Shown: positions 50,259 to 58,685 of the stretch, in pieces
Numbering within the stretch: position 1 is the first letter of the stretch
Layout: each line of letters starts with the position of its first letter
Assembly (NCBI RefSeq): GCF_016901775.1
Contig: NZ_JACJKW010000001.1
Coordinates: 62,001-126,000, forward strand
Direction: 5' to 3'
Source: Intestinimonas butyriciproducens
GTDB lineage: Bacteria; Bacillota; Clostridia; Oscillospirales; Butyricicoccaceae
DNA length: 64,000 bases
Program-made: the position numbers and the translations under genes
Notes under the pieces: model-generated
The model's database searches: none
What the model saw: the letters and a program-made list of their open reading frames with translations, nothing else
What the model was told of the DNA's origin: nothing

Positions 50259-51776
50259 ATGGATCTGTTCCGTATTTTATCCCAACACGCCCAACAGCGG
50301 GGCCACCAGATTGCAGTGTCCACAGGGGAAGAAACCATCACCTACCGGCAGCTGGAGGAATATTCCGACCGGCTGGCTGCCTGTCTTCTGTCCCGCTTCG
50401 GCCCAGGAAAAGAACCCTTTGTGGTCTATGGGCACAAAAGCCCCTGGATGCTGGTGTGCTTTCTGGCCTGCGCCAAAGCCGGACGGGCCTATTGTCCCAT
50501 AGACACTTCCCTGCCTGCCCAGCGCCTGACGGAAATTCTGGAAGAGACCCAGACGCCGGTGCTTCTGTGCACGGAGGCTCTCCCCTTCCCCCATCCCCGG
50601 GCCTTTTCTCCCGATACCATCCGCTCTCTGGCTCAAAGCCCCGGTATGGGGCCTCCCCAGGAGGCCCGGGTTCAGCCGGAGGACATTTTCTATATCATCT
50701 TTACCTCGGGCAGCACCGGACGCCCCAAGGGAGTACAGATCCCCCGCCGGTGTCTGGAAAACTTCCTGGACTGGTCTTGCCAGCTGGCCGGCTCCCGGGA
50801 GGACAAAGCCGGCGCCGTCTTTTTGAACCAGGCTCCTTTTTCCTTTGATCTTTCGGTGCTGGACACCTATACCTGTCTTTTCTGCGGCGGCACGCTGCGT
50901 CCCATGACCCGCAGTATTCAGGAGGACTACGGCGCCCTGATGAATTTTTTCCAGACTACTCAGGGAGCTTATTTCGTCTCCACTCCCTCTTTTGCCGCCC
51001 TGTGCCTGGCCGATCCCCGGTTCTGTCAGGAGCTTCTGCCCCGGCTGCGTGCTTTCCTTTTCTGCGGTGAGACGCTGCCTCCCAGCACGGCCCGGGCATT
51101 GCTTCAGCGGTTTCCCCGCTGCCAGGTGATCAACACCTACGGCCCCACTGAAACCACCGTCTGCGTTACCCAGACCCCCATCACCCTCTCCATGACAGAG
51201 GAGCAGGCCCTTCCGGTAGGCAGGCCCAAAGAAGGGATCACCCTGGAGATCTGGTCCCCGGATGGTACGCCGCTGCCTTATGGCGAGCAGGGCGAAATCG
51301 TCATTTTAGGCGACACGGTGGGAGCAGGATATTTCCGCCGCCCCGATATGACAGAGAAGGTCTTTTGCAGTCCTGTGCGGCAAGGGAAGGCCATTCCCGC
51401 CTACCGCACCGGAGATCTGGGATTTCTCTCTCCCGATGGGATGCTCCATTTCATCGGCCGGGGCGATCACCAGATCAAGCTCCACGGCTACCGGATCGAG
51501 CTGGGAGATGTGGAAGAGAACCTGTTGAAACTGCCTGGGGTGCGCCGGGCGGTGGTGCTGCCCCAAATGCGGGAAGGCTCCGTTCACGCTTTGGTAGGTT
51601 TTGTGGAGCGGGAGGGAATCGAAGACTCCCTGGCCGCTTCCCTCCAAATGAAAAAGCAGCTGCGAACCTTCCTTCCCGGCTATATGGTGCCGAAAAAGCT
51701 GGTTTTTCTCCCCAAGATTCCGGTGACGCCCAATGGCAAAACCGATCGTAAGGCCTTGGAGGGAATGCTGCCATGA
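50259..51776 (+). CDS. dltA: D-alanine-D-alanyl carrier protein ligase
   Basis: 505 residues from the ATG at 50259 after GAAAGGAGG. Adenylation-domain motifs: YIIFTSGSTGRPKGV near residue 147, NTYGPTETTVCVTQ near 290, YRTGDLGFLSPDG near 386 and GRGDHQIKLHGYRIELGDVE near 401, with a final PNGKTDRKAL lysine. It activates D-alanine and loads DltC for teichoic-acid D-alanylation, which lowers envelope negative charge. First gene of dltABCD-X; it overlaps dltB by four bases. Confidence 0.96.
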   Translation: MDLFRILSQHAQQRGHQIAVSTGEETITYRQLEEYSDRLAACLLSRFGPGKEPFVVYGHKSPWMLVCFLACAKAGRAYCPIDTSLPAQRLTEILEETQTPVLLCTEALPFPHPRAFSPDTIRSLAQSPGMGPPQEARVQPEDIFYIIFTSGSTGRPKGVQIPRRCLENFLDWSCQLAGSREDKAGAVFLNQAPFSFDLSVLDTYTCLFCGGTLRPMTRSIQEDYGALMNFFQTTQGAYFVSTPSFAALCLADPRFCQELLPRLRAFLFCGETLPPSTARALLQRFPRCQVINTYGPTETTVCVTQTPITLSMTEEQALPVGRPKEGITLEIWSPDGTPLPYGEQGEIVILGDTVGAGYFRRPDMTEKVFCSPVRQGKAIPAYRTGDLGFLSPDGMLHFIGRGDHQIKLHGYRIELGDVEENLLKLPGVRRAVVLPQMREGSVHALVGFVEREGIEDSLAASLQMKKQLRTFLPGYMVPKKLVFLPKIPVTPNGKTDRKALEGMLP

Positions 51777-52918
51777 GTTTTTTCTCCGGTGTTCCCTTTT
51801 TCACTCTGATGACCCTGCTGCTCCTGCCGGCCCTGTTTCTGGGGCTGCGTGGCAAGGCCATCGGCCCTTATGGTCTGTTCGCCTCCCTGGTGATGATTCT
51901 GACGGTGCTGGCCGGGACGCCTCTGCAGCTTGCGTGGCTGGGGGCATATCTCCTGTGGGAAAGCCTGCTGGTGTTCCTCTATATCCCTTTGCGGCAAAAA
52001 AAGGGTCCCGTGCCCTGGCATTACGCCCTGGCTCTTTTCCTCAGTCTGATCCCCCTTTTGCTGATGAAATGGAGCGAAGTCACCACTCTTTCCCTCTTTT
52101 CTTTCCTGGGACTTTCCTATCTTACCTTCCGGGTGGCCCAGATCATCATCGAGACCTATGACGGGGTGATCTCTTCCCTTTCCCTTCCCGCCTTTTGGGC
52201 CTTTCTTCTCTTTTTTCCCACCTTCAGCGCCGGGCCTATCGACCGCAGCCGCCGTTTTGAAGAGGACTTCCGGCGACGCTACACCCGGGAGGAATATCTG
52301 ACCCTTCTGGGAGATGGGCTGGAACAGCTTCTCATCGGTCTGGTTTACAAATTCGTACTTTCCCCTCTGGCCTTTCGCCTGCTCAGCCTGTGCCAGCCCA
52401 AAGGCGGGCTCCTTTTGGCCCTGGCCTATGGCTGGTGCTACGGCATCTATATGTTTTTCGATTTTGCCGGTTACAGCCGCATGGCAGTGGGTTGTGCCTA
52501 TATCCTGGGGGTACGCACCCCGGGAAACTTCCACCTTCCCTTCCTCAGCCGGGACATGAAGGATTTCTGGAACCGATGGCACATTACTTTGTCCCATTGG
52601 TTCCGGGATTACCTCTTTTCCCGCTTTCTTATGGGGGGCATCAAGGGGAAATGGTTCAAAAGCCGTCTGTCTGGAGCCTGCTGGGCCTTCCTGCTGAATA
52701 TGCTGGTGATGGGCGCCTGGCATGGGCTGACCCTTTATTACCTGCTTTATGGCCTTTACCACGGCGTGCTGCTGGCCGCCACCGAAGTCTATCAAAAAAA
52801 GTGTTCCTTTTATAAAAAGTACCGGAACTGCACCTGGTATGGGCTGCTGTCCTGGTTTGTCACCCTTAACCTGGTGATGGTGGGCTTTTTGATCTTTTCC
52901 GGAGCCCTGTTCACCTGA
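51773..52918 (+). CDS. dltB: Membrane-bound O-acyltransferase DltB
   Basis: 381 residues with about eleven membrane segments. MBOAT signature residues are visible: FWNRWHITLSHWFRDYLF near 263 and the proposed catalytic His in MGAWHGLTLYY near 317. It takes D-alanine from DltC at the membrane and passes it outward. Coupled to dltA by an ATGA overlap. Confidence 0.95.
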   Translation: MSFFSGVPFFTLMTLLLLPALFLGLRGKAIGPYGLFASLVMILTVLAGTPLQLAWLGAYLLWESLLVFLYIPLRQKKGPVPWHYALALFLSLIPLLLMKWSEVTTLSLFSFLGLSYLTFRVAQIIIETYDGVISSLSLPAFWAFLLFFPTFSAGPIDRSRRFEEDFRRRYTREEYLTLLGDGLEQLLIGLVYKFVLSPLAFRLLSLCQPKGGLLLALAYGWCYGIYMFFDFAGYSRMAVGCAYILGVRTPGNFHLPFLSRDMKDFWNRWHITLSHWFRDYLFSRFLMGGIKGKWFKSRLSGACWAFLLNMLVMGAWHGLTLYYLLYGLYHGVLLAATEVYQKKCSFYKKYRNCTWYGLLSWFVTLNLVMVGFLIFSGALFT

Positions 52919-52942
52919 TTCATTCCAAAGGAGGAAACATCC

Positions 52943-53188
52943 ATGAATACCACACAAGAAAAAATCCTTTCCATTCTCTCCGGCATTTGCGGCGAAACGC
53001 TGGAAGAAGATCAGCTGGATCTGGATCTGTTTGAAAACGACCTGCTGGATTCCCTGGGACTGGTGGAGTTGCTGGTGGAGCTGGAAAGCCAGTTTGATGT
53101 GAAACTCTCCCCCTCTGAGGTGAGCCGCAGCCAGATCGCCACACCCCGGCTCATCGCCGATTTGGTGGAAAGCCGGATGGCCCAATGA
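52943..53188 (+). CDS. dltC: D-alanyl carrier protein
   Basis: 81 residues. An acyl-carrier fold whose 4'-phosphopantetheine serine is in LLDSLGLVELL (Ser about 37). It receives D-alanine from DltA and delivers it to DltB. AAAGGAGG precedes the start, and the stop overlaps dltD (ATGA). Confidence 0.96.
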   Translation: MNTTQEKILSILSGICGETLEEDQLDLDLFENDLLDSLGLVELLVELESQFDVKLSPSEVSRSQIATPRLIADLVESRMAQ

Positions 53189-54354
53189 AAAAGTGCAAGG
53201 CCCTGGGATTGGCCTTTCTCCTCTTTTCTTTTACCGTCCTTGTGATTCACCTGGGAATCACAAAGCTGGACTTTACCGGCCCTTCCTTTGACGCTTGGGT
53301 CAACGACGACAAGCTGCTGTACAGCCGGGCCATCACCGAAAACCTGACTGCCACTTCCATTCCGGTTTTCGGCTCTTCGGAATTTCGCCACGGCCGCTCC
53401 ACTCCCTATCATCCGGCCAAAGTCCTGTCGGGCCAGCCTTTCCGGCTGATGCTCATCGGTGCGGGCTATTACCAATCTCTTTACCACGCCACCGCTTTGG
53501 CGGCGATGGGAGATGAACTGCCCCAGAAACAGGCGGTATTCATTCTCTCCCCCCAATGGTTCCGGGGCAAAGGCGTATCCAGCCAGGTGTACACCTCCCG
53601 CTTCTCGGAGTACAACTACATCCAGATGCTGCAAAATCCCCATTTATCGGAAGACACCAAAAACTATATTTTGGAGCGCACCGACAAACTGCTCAAGGCC
53701 GACCCGGCCATGGCCAAACGGGTCAAAAGCTATCAGCGGGTCTATCTCACCAAAAACGCCACCTTCCTGGAGAAGCTGTCCTGCAAACTCTATCTGGCTT
53801 TTTTGGAGGACAAGCTCATGGTCTCCCTCTCCCTCAAGGCCCTGGCCGGAGGTGTTTCCTCCCAGGAGTATCCCCAGGGCGCCCCTGAGCCCGACTGGAA
53901 GACCCTCAGCGAAAAAGCCGCGGTGGACGGCGCCAAAGCCAACACCACCAACCCCTTTGGCATGGACAACGGCTTTTATAACCTGTATAAAAACAACTAC
54001 ATCAAGAGCAAAAAAGGCTCTGCGGCCAAAGCCGACTATCTGAGCTCCCAGGAATATGGAGACATGATCTGCTTCTTAAAAGTGTGCCGGGATCTTCAGA
54101 TTCGGCCTTTGCTGGTCAGTCTGCCCTTCAACGGCCCCTGGTATGATTATATGGGATTGTCTTCTGACAAGCGCCAGGAGTACTATGAAAAGATCCAGGC
54201 CGTTGCCCGGGATTACGGCGCGGAACTTCTGGACCTTTCCTCCTATGAATACACTCCCTATTTCTTTGAGGACAACACACACATCGCCAGAGAAGGGTGG
54301 GTGAAACTGAATGAAGGGCTTTATCAATTCGCTTCACAGGCTCTGGCAGAGTGA
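53185..54354 (+). CDS. dltD: D-alanine transfer protein DltD
   Basis: 389 residues. N-terminal anchor (ALGLAFLLFSFTVLVIHLG), then an SGNH-like extracytoplasmic domain: VFGSSEFRHGRSTPYHP with the nucleophile Ser near residue 70, VFILSPQWF, and the late Asp-His pair in EDNTHIAREGW. DltD finishes transfer of D-alanine to teichoic acids on the outer face. A small ORF starts inside its last 44 bases. Confidence 0.95.
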   Translation: MKKCKALGLAFLLFSFTVLVIHLGITKLDFTGPSFDAWVNDDKLLYSRAITENLTATSIPVFGSSEFRHGRSTPYHPAKVLSGQPFRLMLIGAGYYQSLYHATALAAMGDELPQKQAVFILSPQWFRGKGVSSQVYTSRFSEYNYIQMLQNPHLSEDTKNYILERTDKLLKADPAMAKRVKSYQRVYLTKNATFLEKLSCKLYLAFLEDKLMVSLSLKALAGGVSSQEYPQGAPEPDWKTLSEKAAVDGAKANTTNPFGMDNGFYNLYKNNYIKSKKGSAAKADYLSSQEYGDMICFLKVCRDLQIRPLLVSLPFNGPWYDYMGLSSDKRQEYYEKIQAVARDYGAELLDLSSYEYTPYFFEDNTHIAREGWVKLNEGLYQFASQALAE

Positions 54355-54472
54355 GCGCTTCCGCTTTTTTGCTCAGGTGGCTTTCTTTTACCTGCTGCTC
54401 CTGGTTTTTTACGGTTATCTCATGCTGGCCAACCTGTCCAGCGCTCCTCAATTTGTCTATGCCCAGTTTTGA
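54311..54472 (+). CDS. Probable DltX-like D-Ala incorporation peptide, overlapping dltD
   Basis: 53 residues in the +1 frame relative to dltD: MKGFINSLHRLWQSER, a membrane span (FFAQVAFFYLLLLVFYGYLM, about 19-38), and a C-terminal ending FVYAQF. Size, single span and the F-[IV]-Y-x-x-F terminal motif match DltX, which in Bacillus and Staphylococcus lies upstream of dltA and is needed for D-alanylation. Here it follows dltD, overlapping by 44 bases, and ends just before the operon terminator. A GGGTGG lies upstream at loose spacing. It is below usual length cut-offs and easily missed. Confidence 0.75.
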   Translation: MKGFINSLHRLWQSERFRFFAQVAFFYLLLLVFYGYLMLANLSSAPQFVYAQF

Positions 54473-54479
54473 AAACAGC

Positions 54480-54519
54480 AAAAAGACCCTCGCTTTTTTA
54501 AAAAGCGAGGGTCTTTTTT
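54480..54519 (+). terminator. Terminator of the dlt operon
   Basis: AAAAAGACCCTCGCTTTT, three-base loop, AAAAGCGAGGGTCTTTTTT; it starts eight bases after the dltX-like stop. Confidence 0.95.
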
Positions 54520-54522
54520 CAT

Positions 54523-54611
54523 TGGCGGAGAGAAAGGGATTCGAACCCTTGGTCCCTTGCGGGATCACTGGTTTTCAAGACCAGCTCCTTAAACCACTCG
54601 GACATCTCTCC
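54523..54611 (-). tRNA. tRNA-Ser(UGA)
   Basis: Minus strand, 89 bases. Acceptor stem GGAGAGA/TCTCTCC with discriminator G and encoded CCA; anticodon arm CTGGT-CTTGAAA-ACCAG giving anticodon TGA; a long class II variable arm (ATCCCGCAAGGGA); T arm AAGGG-TTCGAAT-CCCTT. It reads UCN serine codons, chiefly UCA. Confidence 0.97.
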
Positions 54612-54679
54612 ATTTGGGGATACATAAATGATATTTTATCTCTTTTCTGTACCCCTGTCAAGCCATCCACTCCCTGGAT

Positions 54680-55366
54680 CTATAAAACGCCAAACAATAT
54701 AAACCCTACGGTGTTGATGGCGAAATTGGCAAACATATGGGTGACCCAGGAGGGATAAAGGCTTTCGCTCTTTTCATTGAGGTAATTAAAAATACACCCT
54801 CCCACAAAAAGCCCTGTGAGCAGCACCAGAAACACCCACCAGGAAAACATCCCGGCCAGCATCCCCCCATGGTAAAAAGCAAACAGCGCCGGACTGAATA
54901 CATAGGCCAGTTTCCGGCCGATATAGGGTTTTAGCGAAAGGAAAGCAAAGCCCCGAAAGAAAAATTCCTCCAGAAAGGAATTGGCCAGGGAGATATACAG
55001 GGACACAAAGATAAAATTCTCGCCGGTAATACCGTGCTTTTCCTGCAAAGTGCCTGTTACCTGAGAAAAATCCACAAAGCTCTTTGTACAGAAATAGCCT
55101 CCCACGATCACCCCGTAAACCAGAAGCCCCAACAGCACGGCCTGCACCATGGTCTTTCCATTCAGACGGAATAGTTTTTTCAGAAGGGGCCGCTCCTTTT
55201 TGTTCCACCCAAAATAAAAAAGGGGCAGCAGCAGGAAAAACAAAATTTTCACCAGCACTTTTGGCACATAGTCCGGCTGAAGAAAAGCATCCACCAGGGT
55301 CACGGCCAGGGAAAGAAATACCGCCGACAAAATAATATAAAGCCCTTGCTGCCGCTTCCCAGTCAT
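54680..55366 (-). CDS. CPBP-family intramembrane metalloprotease
   Basis: 228 residues with six to eight membrane segments. The CPBP (Abi) catalytic motif is NSFLEEFFFRGFAF near residue 128, with the second motif FAFYHGGMLAG near 163 providing a His. Relatives cleave membrane-embedded substrates, some serving as bacteriocin immunity proteins; the substrate here is unknown. It lies alone after the tRNA gene. Confidence 0.88.
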   Translation of the reverse strand: MTGKRQQGLYIILSAVFLSLAVTLVDAFLQPDYVPKVLVKILFFLLLPLFYFGWNKKERPLLKKLFRLNGKTMVQAVLLGLLVYGVIVGGYFCTKSFVDFSQVTGTLQEKHGITGENFIFVSLYISLANSFLEEFFFRGFAFLSLKPYIGRKLAYVFSPALFAFYHGGMLAGMFSWWVFLVLLTGLFVGGCIFNYLNEKSESLYPSWVTHMFANFAINTVGFILFGVL

Positions 55367-55399
55367 CCTCTTCTTTCCCCTTTCACAAAATAACGCTTC

Positions 55400-55981
55400 C
55401 TATTTCAGCAGATAGAACACAAAATCCACCGCCATCACCAGCGCCAGTATGCCTGTCAGCCATGCCAAAAGCCTGTCCGGTATGCGCCGGGCCAGCTTGT
55501 AAAACAGCGGCTGGATCACATAGAGAAACAGCAGTCCGCCCAAGCCAAAACGAATAGAGGGTGACAAGGCGATCCGTCCCTGGAAATTGATTTTATAGTC
55601 CACATAGGTCTGCCAGGGCCAGCTGCCCACGGTGTACTCCATCCAATAGGTAGCCGCCAGCTCAATGGCTGTGGCTACCGTCATACAACCCAAAAAAACC
55701 AAGCCCACTTGCAGCCATCGCCGGGCTCCTTTGACTGGCTTTTGCACATACCGGCCAAAACACAAAAGAAAGACCAAAGCCCCAATACCATAAATGGGCA
55801 AATAAGGCCCAAAAAGGACACCCCGATTGGAAAATCCCCACCGGTAAACCACCACTTCCAGGAAAACTTCATAGAGCCAGCCAATGACGCAATACAGGAA
55901 AAAATACAAGTAGATCTCCTGGAAACGGCGGACCATGGTCTTGCTACCGTAAAATCGGGGGCGTTGCTTCATCCTCCTCAT
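55400..55981 (-). CDS. CmpB-type putative ABC transporter permease (PF06541-like)
   Basis: 193 residues, four or five membrane segments. The family signature is GWLYEVFLEVVVYRWGFSNR followed by GVLFGPYLPIYGIG at residues 34-67. The name comes from a proposed permease role, which is not well proven; no ATPase is adjacent on this transcript. The ATG at 55981 is preceded by AAGGAGGG. Confidence 0.83.
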   Translation of the reverse strand: MRRMKQRPRFYGSKTMVRRFQEIYLYFFLYCVIGWLYEVFLEVVVYRWGFSNRGVLFGPYLPIYGIGALVFLLCFGRYVQKPVKGARRWLQVGLVFLGCMTVATAIELAATYWMEYTVGSWPWQTYVDYKINFQGRIALSPSIRFGLGGLLFLYVIQPLFYKLARRIPDRLLAWLTGILALVMAVDFVFYLLK

Positions 55982-56193
55982 AAAATCCCTCCTTCGCTTT
56001 TCTCTGTCTCACTTCCTTTTTGTTGGCCTCTATTATACTATGCCCCTGCCCCCCTGTCCATAAAAACTCCTCCGCTCCCTTGTCAAAATGGGAACATGGA
56101 TTTTACTCTCCCCAGTCTATCGCTATCAGATCTTCCGTTTGCAGAGATTCCCTGACAATCCCCTTGAGCGATTGCTTTGATGGACCCTTTATA

Positions 56194-56224
56194 GAAAAAA
56201 CCAGGCGGAAAATCCGCCTGGTTT
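56194..56224 (-). terminator. Terminator of the ABC/DUF4418 operon
   Basis: Minus-strand AAACCAGGCGG, loop, CCGCCTGGTTT with a T run. Confidence 0.93.
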
Positions 56225-56230
56225 CACGCA

Positions 56231-56905
56231 TCAATCAATAATCCCTTTTTTCTCAATTCTTCCCTTTGCCATTGCATAATGGCTCACCCCTGTTCGGAGA
56301 CAGGAAAGATCATGGGTGCTGATCAAAATGGCCTTTTCCTTCTGTCTCATAAAATAATCCAGGATAATGCCTGTGTTTTCCTCATCCAGATCACTGGTGG
56401 GCTCATCGGCCACCACCAGCTGGGGGCCATGGACAAAAGCCCGGACAATAGCAGCTCGCCGCCGCTCGCCGCCGGAAAGCTCCGCAGGATAATTCCCAGC
56501 CAAGTCTGCCATTCTAAATTCTTCCAGCAGGCTCATCCCCCTTGTTTCCAACTCCTTTTTATCTTTCCAGCCGGAAAGAAGGTGAGGCAGACAGATATTT
56601 TCCAGCACCGTAAAATTATAAAGCAGACTGTCCCCCTGAAGAATATAACTGATATGCTGGCGGCGCAGCGCTGTACGCTTTGCTGCAGAAAGGGAACTGA
56701 TCTTCTGCCCGTCAAAGTAGACCTGGCCCTCATCCGGCTGGATAATTCCAGAAATCAGATGAAACAGCGTGCTTTTGCCGCAGCCAGAAGGTCCGGTGAG
56801 CACCAGCACCTCTCCTTTTTCCACTTGCAGATCCACATGATCTACCGCTTGGAAGGTCTTTCCCTGACGAGTATAGTTTTTGGTCAATCCTTCTGTTTTT
56901 ACCAT
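56231..56905 (-). CDS. ABC transporter ATP-binding protein (LolD/MacB-like)
   Basis: 224 residues from the ATG at 56905. Walker A LTGPSGCGKSTLF near residue 38, signature LSGGERRRAAIV near 136, Walker B LVVADEPTSDLD near 156 and the switch His in LISTHDLSC. It belongs to the type VII mechanotransmission ABC class with the FtsX-like permease encoded upstream, whose stop overlaps its start (TGATG). Confidence 0.93.
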   Translation of the reverse strand: MVKTEGLTKNYTRQGKTFQAVDHVDLQVEKGEVLVLTGPSGCGKSTLFHLISGIIQPDEGQVYFDGQKISSLSAAKRTALRRQHISYILQGDSLLYNFTVLENICLPHLLSGWKDKKELETRGMSLLEEFRMADLAGNYPAELSGGERRRAAIVRAFVHGPQLVVADEPTSDLDEENTGIILDYFMRQKEKAILISTHDLSCLRTGVSHYAMAKGRIEKKGIID

Positions 56906-58122
56906 CACAGTTCCTCTCCCTTCAGCAATCCGTCCAGCCGGGAACGGCCCACCTTCCAAGCGGAATACAGAGAGGACAACAGGGAAACCGCGACAGACAA
57001 TCCTATGCAAGTGCCTGCCAAGGGCAAAAGATATTGCCAGCTGGTATCCAGGCGCGGAATGGAGAGCATCACCTTAATCGGCGTGGAAAAAAGTTCTAGT
57101 CCGGCAAATGCTCCCACCGCTCCCAGAAAGCCGCCCAAAAGGCCGATCACCAGCCCTTCTGCTAAAACAATACCTGACAACCTGCCTGCTCCCACTCCCA
57201 GAGAGGACAAAATACCGAACTCCACCGTACGCTCATTGATGGTGATGGTAAATACCGAAGCCAGCGCCACCACCACCAGCACCAACAGCACCCCCATAAG
57301 CACTCTGGTGTAGCCGTCCATGCTCTCCACCGAACGGAGCACGCCGCTGAAAATACCGTTTGTGGTATAGGCCTTTACCGGCGCTCCTTCAATGGAATAG
57401 TTGATCGCTCGGGCGATTGCTTTGGCATCACTGCCTTCCTCCACCCGAATCATCAGCGAAGAAACCAAATCATGAGCCGATTGTTCCGGCTCTCCAAAGG
57501 CATCCGCCCAGCCCTGGCTGCTGCGGATCTGCTCTGCTGTATCGGCTGTCATAAAGACACAGGTATCATAACTGGTGTTGGTTCGCTCCAGCCGGCCAAT
57601 GACAGAATAGTTCTCCCCGAAAAATTTAATGCTGTCAGGCTCGGGAGGGTTAATCAGTGCGCCGATATACATTTCCCCTTCCCCAGGCAATGGCAGCCCT
57701 TCCTCTTCCAGCCAGGGAGTTACGATAAAATCAGTCTGTGGATCAAAGACAATCATCTGGGTGGCAGCCGAACAGCAATCGGCGGCAAGAGAGGCCATAT
57801 AGAGCTGGGGAGTACACTGATCCACTCCCTCCAGCTGGCTGATGGTATCAGCCCATTTCTTGTCAAAATCAAAGCTGCACAGCTCTCCCATAAAAAGAGA
57901 ATCTGCCATTTCCCCCTCATATTCTTCCGGCACCACGATAATATCTGCCCCCAGCCGGTCGGTGGTGTTTTGCAGACTGCTTTCCATGCTGTCTGTCAAC
58001 ACCGAACAGCAAAACAGGCAGGCGGAAAGCATAAAAGCAAAAAACACCATGCACAATGTACGCACCGAACGGCGTTTGAGATTTTTCAGTGCTGTTTTAC
58101 CAATAATCCCCACGGAACTCAT
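56905..58122 (-). CDS. FtsX/MacB-like ABC transporter permease
   Basis: 405 residues from the ATG at 58122. One N-terminal span (TLCMVFFAFMLSACLFCC), a large outer domain (about residues 45-255) and three C-terminal spans, the last after GILSSLGVGAGRLSGIVLAE, the typical FtsX-domain loop. This architecture drives extracytoplasmic work such as export or signalling to a kinase. Organised with a DUF4418 gene and the ATPase in one transcript. Confidence 0.92.
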   Translation of the reverse strand: MSSVGIIGKTALKNLKRRSVRTLCMVFFAFMLSACLFCCSVLTDSMESSLQNTTDRLGADIIVVPEEYEGEMADSLFMGELCSFDFDKKWADTISQLEGVDQCTPQLYMASLAADCCSAATQMIVFDPQTDFIVTPWLEEEGLPLPGEGEMYIGALINPPEPDSIKFFGENYSVIGRLERTNTSYDTCVFMTADTAEQIRSSQGWADAFGEPEQSAHDLVSSLMIRVEEGSDAKAIARAINYSIEGAPVKAYTTNGIFSGVLRSVESMDGYTRVLMGVLLVLVVVALASVFTITINERTVEFGILSSLGVGAGRLSGIVLAEGLVIGLLGGFLGAVGAFAGLELFSTPIKVMLSIPRLDTSWQYLLPLAGTCIGLSVAVSLLSSLYSAWKVGRSRLDGLLKGEEL

Positions 58123-58126
58123 CCTT

Positions 58127-58513
58127 TTACTTGTTTCCTTTCCGTACAATGCCCCCCAGCTGGAGCAGGATTCCCACCGCAGACAAACCATTGACAATGG
58201 GGAAGGTTTTCATATTACAGGCCATTTCTGCATTGGCGCAGCCACCGATCAGCAGATTGACCAAAAGCAGGCCGGAGGCAAAAACCACAATCCCCACAAA
58301 ACACAGTACTTTCAGGCAAGAATCGTTTTTCACCAGAAGCTGAGCCAGCCCCAATGCCACCAGGATCACTCCCACAGCAATAAGAGACTGGGCACTCCAA
58401 TGGCACTTCATCACTTTTTCGGTAACCGGACAGGGCTGAAACAATGTCTGCGGCCCAATAGCCAACAGCGCTCCCAGGAAGATGGTCCCTACCGATACTA
58501 TTTTCTGCTTCAT
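58127..58513 (-). CDS. DUF4418-family membrane protein
   Basis: 128 residues from the ATG at 58513. Four membrane segments and the family motif KVMKCHWSAQSLIAVGVILV near residues 34-53, with paired cysteines (GGCANAEMACNMKTFPIVNG). Always or often encoded with an FtsX-like permease and ATPase, as here; function unknown. It is the first gene of the three-gene operon. Confidence 0.85.
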   Translation of the reverse strand: MKQKIVSVGTIFLGALLAIGPQTLFQPCPVTEKVMKCHWSAQSLIAVGVILVALGLAQLLVKNDSCLKVLCFVGIVVFASGLLLVNLLIGGCANAEMACNMKTFPIVNGLSAVGILLQLGGIVRKGNK

Positions 58514-58661
58514 TTTTCTCTTCCTTTCTGTTTTGGCGAAAAAAAACAAACAATGTTTTTTGTCTGCCTCACTATATAACCATATTTCCGTTCAAATGTC
58601 CAAGTGATATTTTCAATAGATTCCTTTTTATTCATCGACTTTTACTATCCGGCAAAAGAAA

Positions 58662-58685
58662 ACAGGCGGCCAAAGGCCGCCTGTC
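58662..58685. terminator. Hairpin on the 3' side of element copy D (duplicated flank)
   Basis: ACAGGCGGCC/GGCCGCCTGT palindrome followed on the minus strand by TTTTCTTTT. On that strand it shares 26 identical bases with the hairpin at 58893-58916, including the start of the T run. Confidence 0.88.

Noticed and set aside
54680-55366. Mobile element integrated at tRNA-Ser
   Set aside because: No integrase, no repeat of the tRNA 3' end and no composition shift are seen downstream; the neighbours look like ordinary chromosomal genes.
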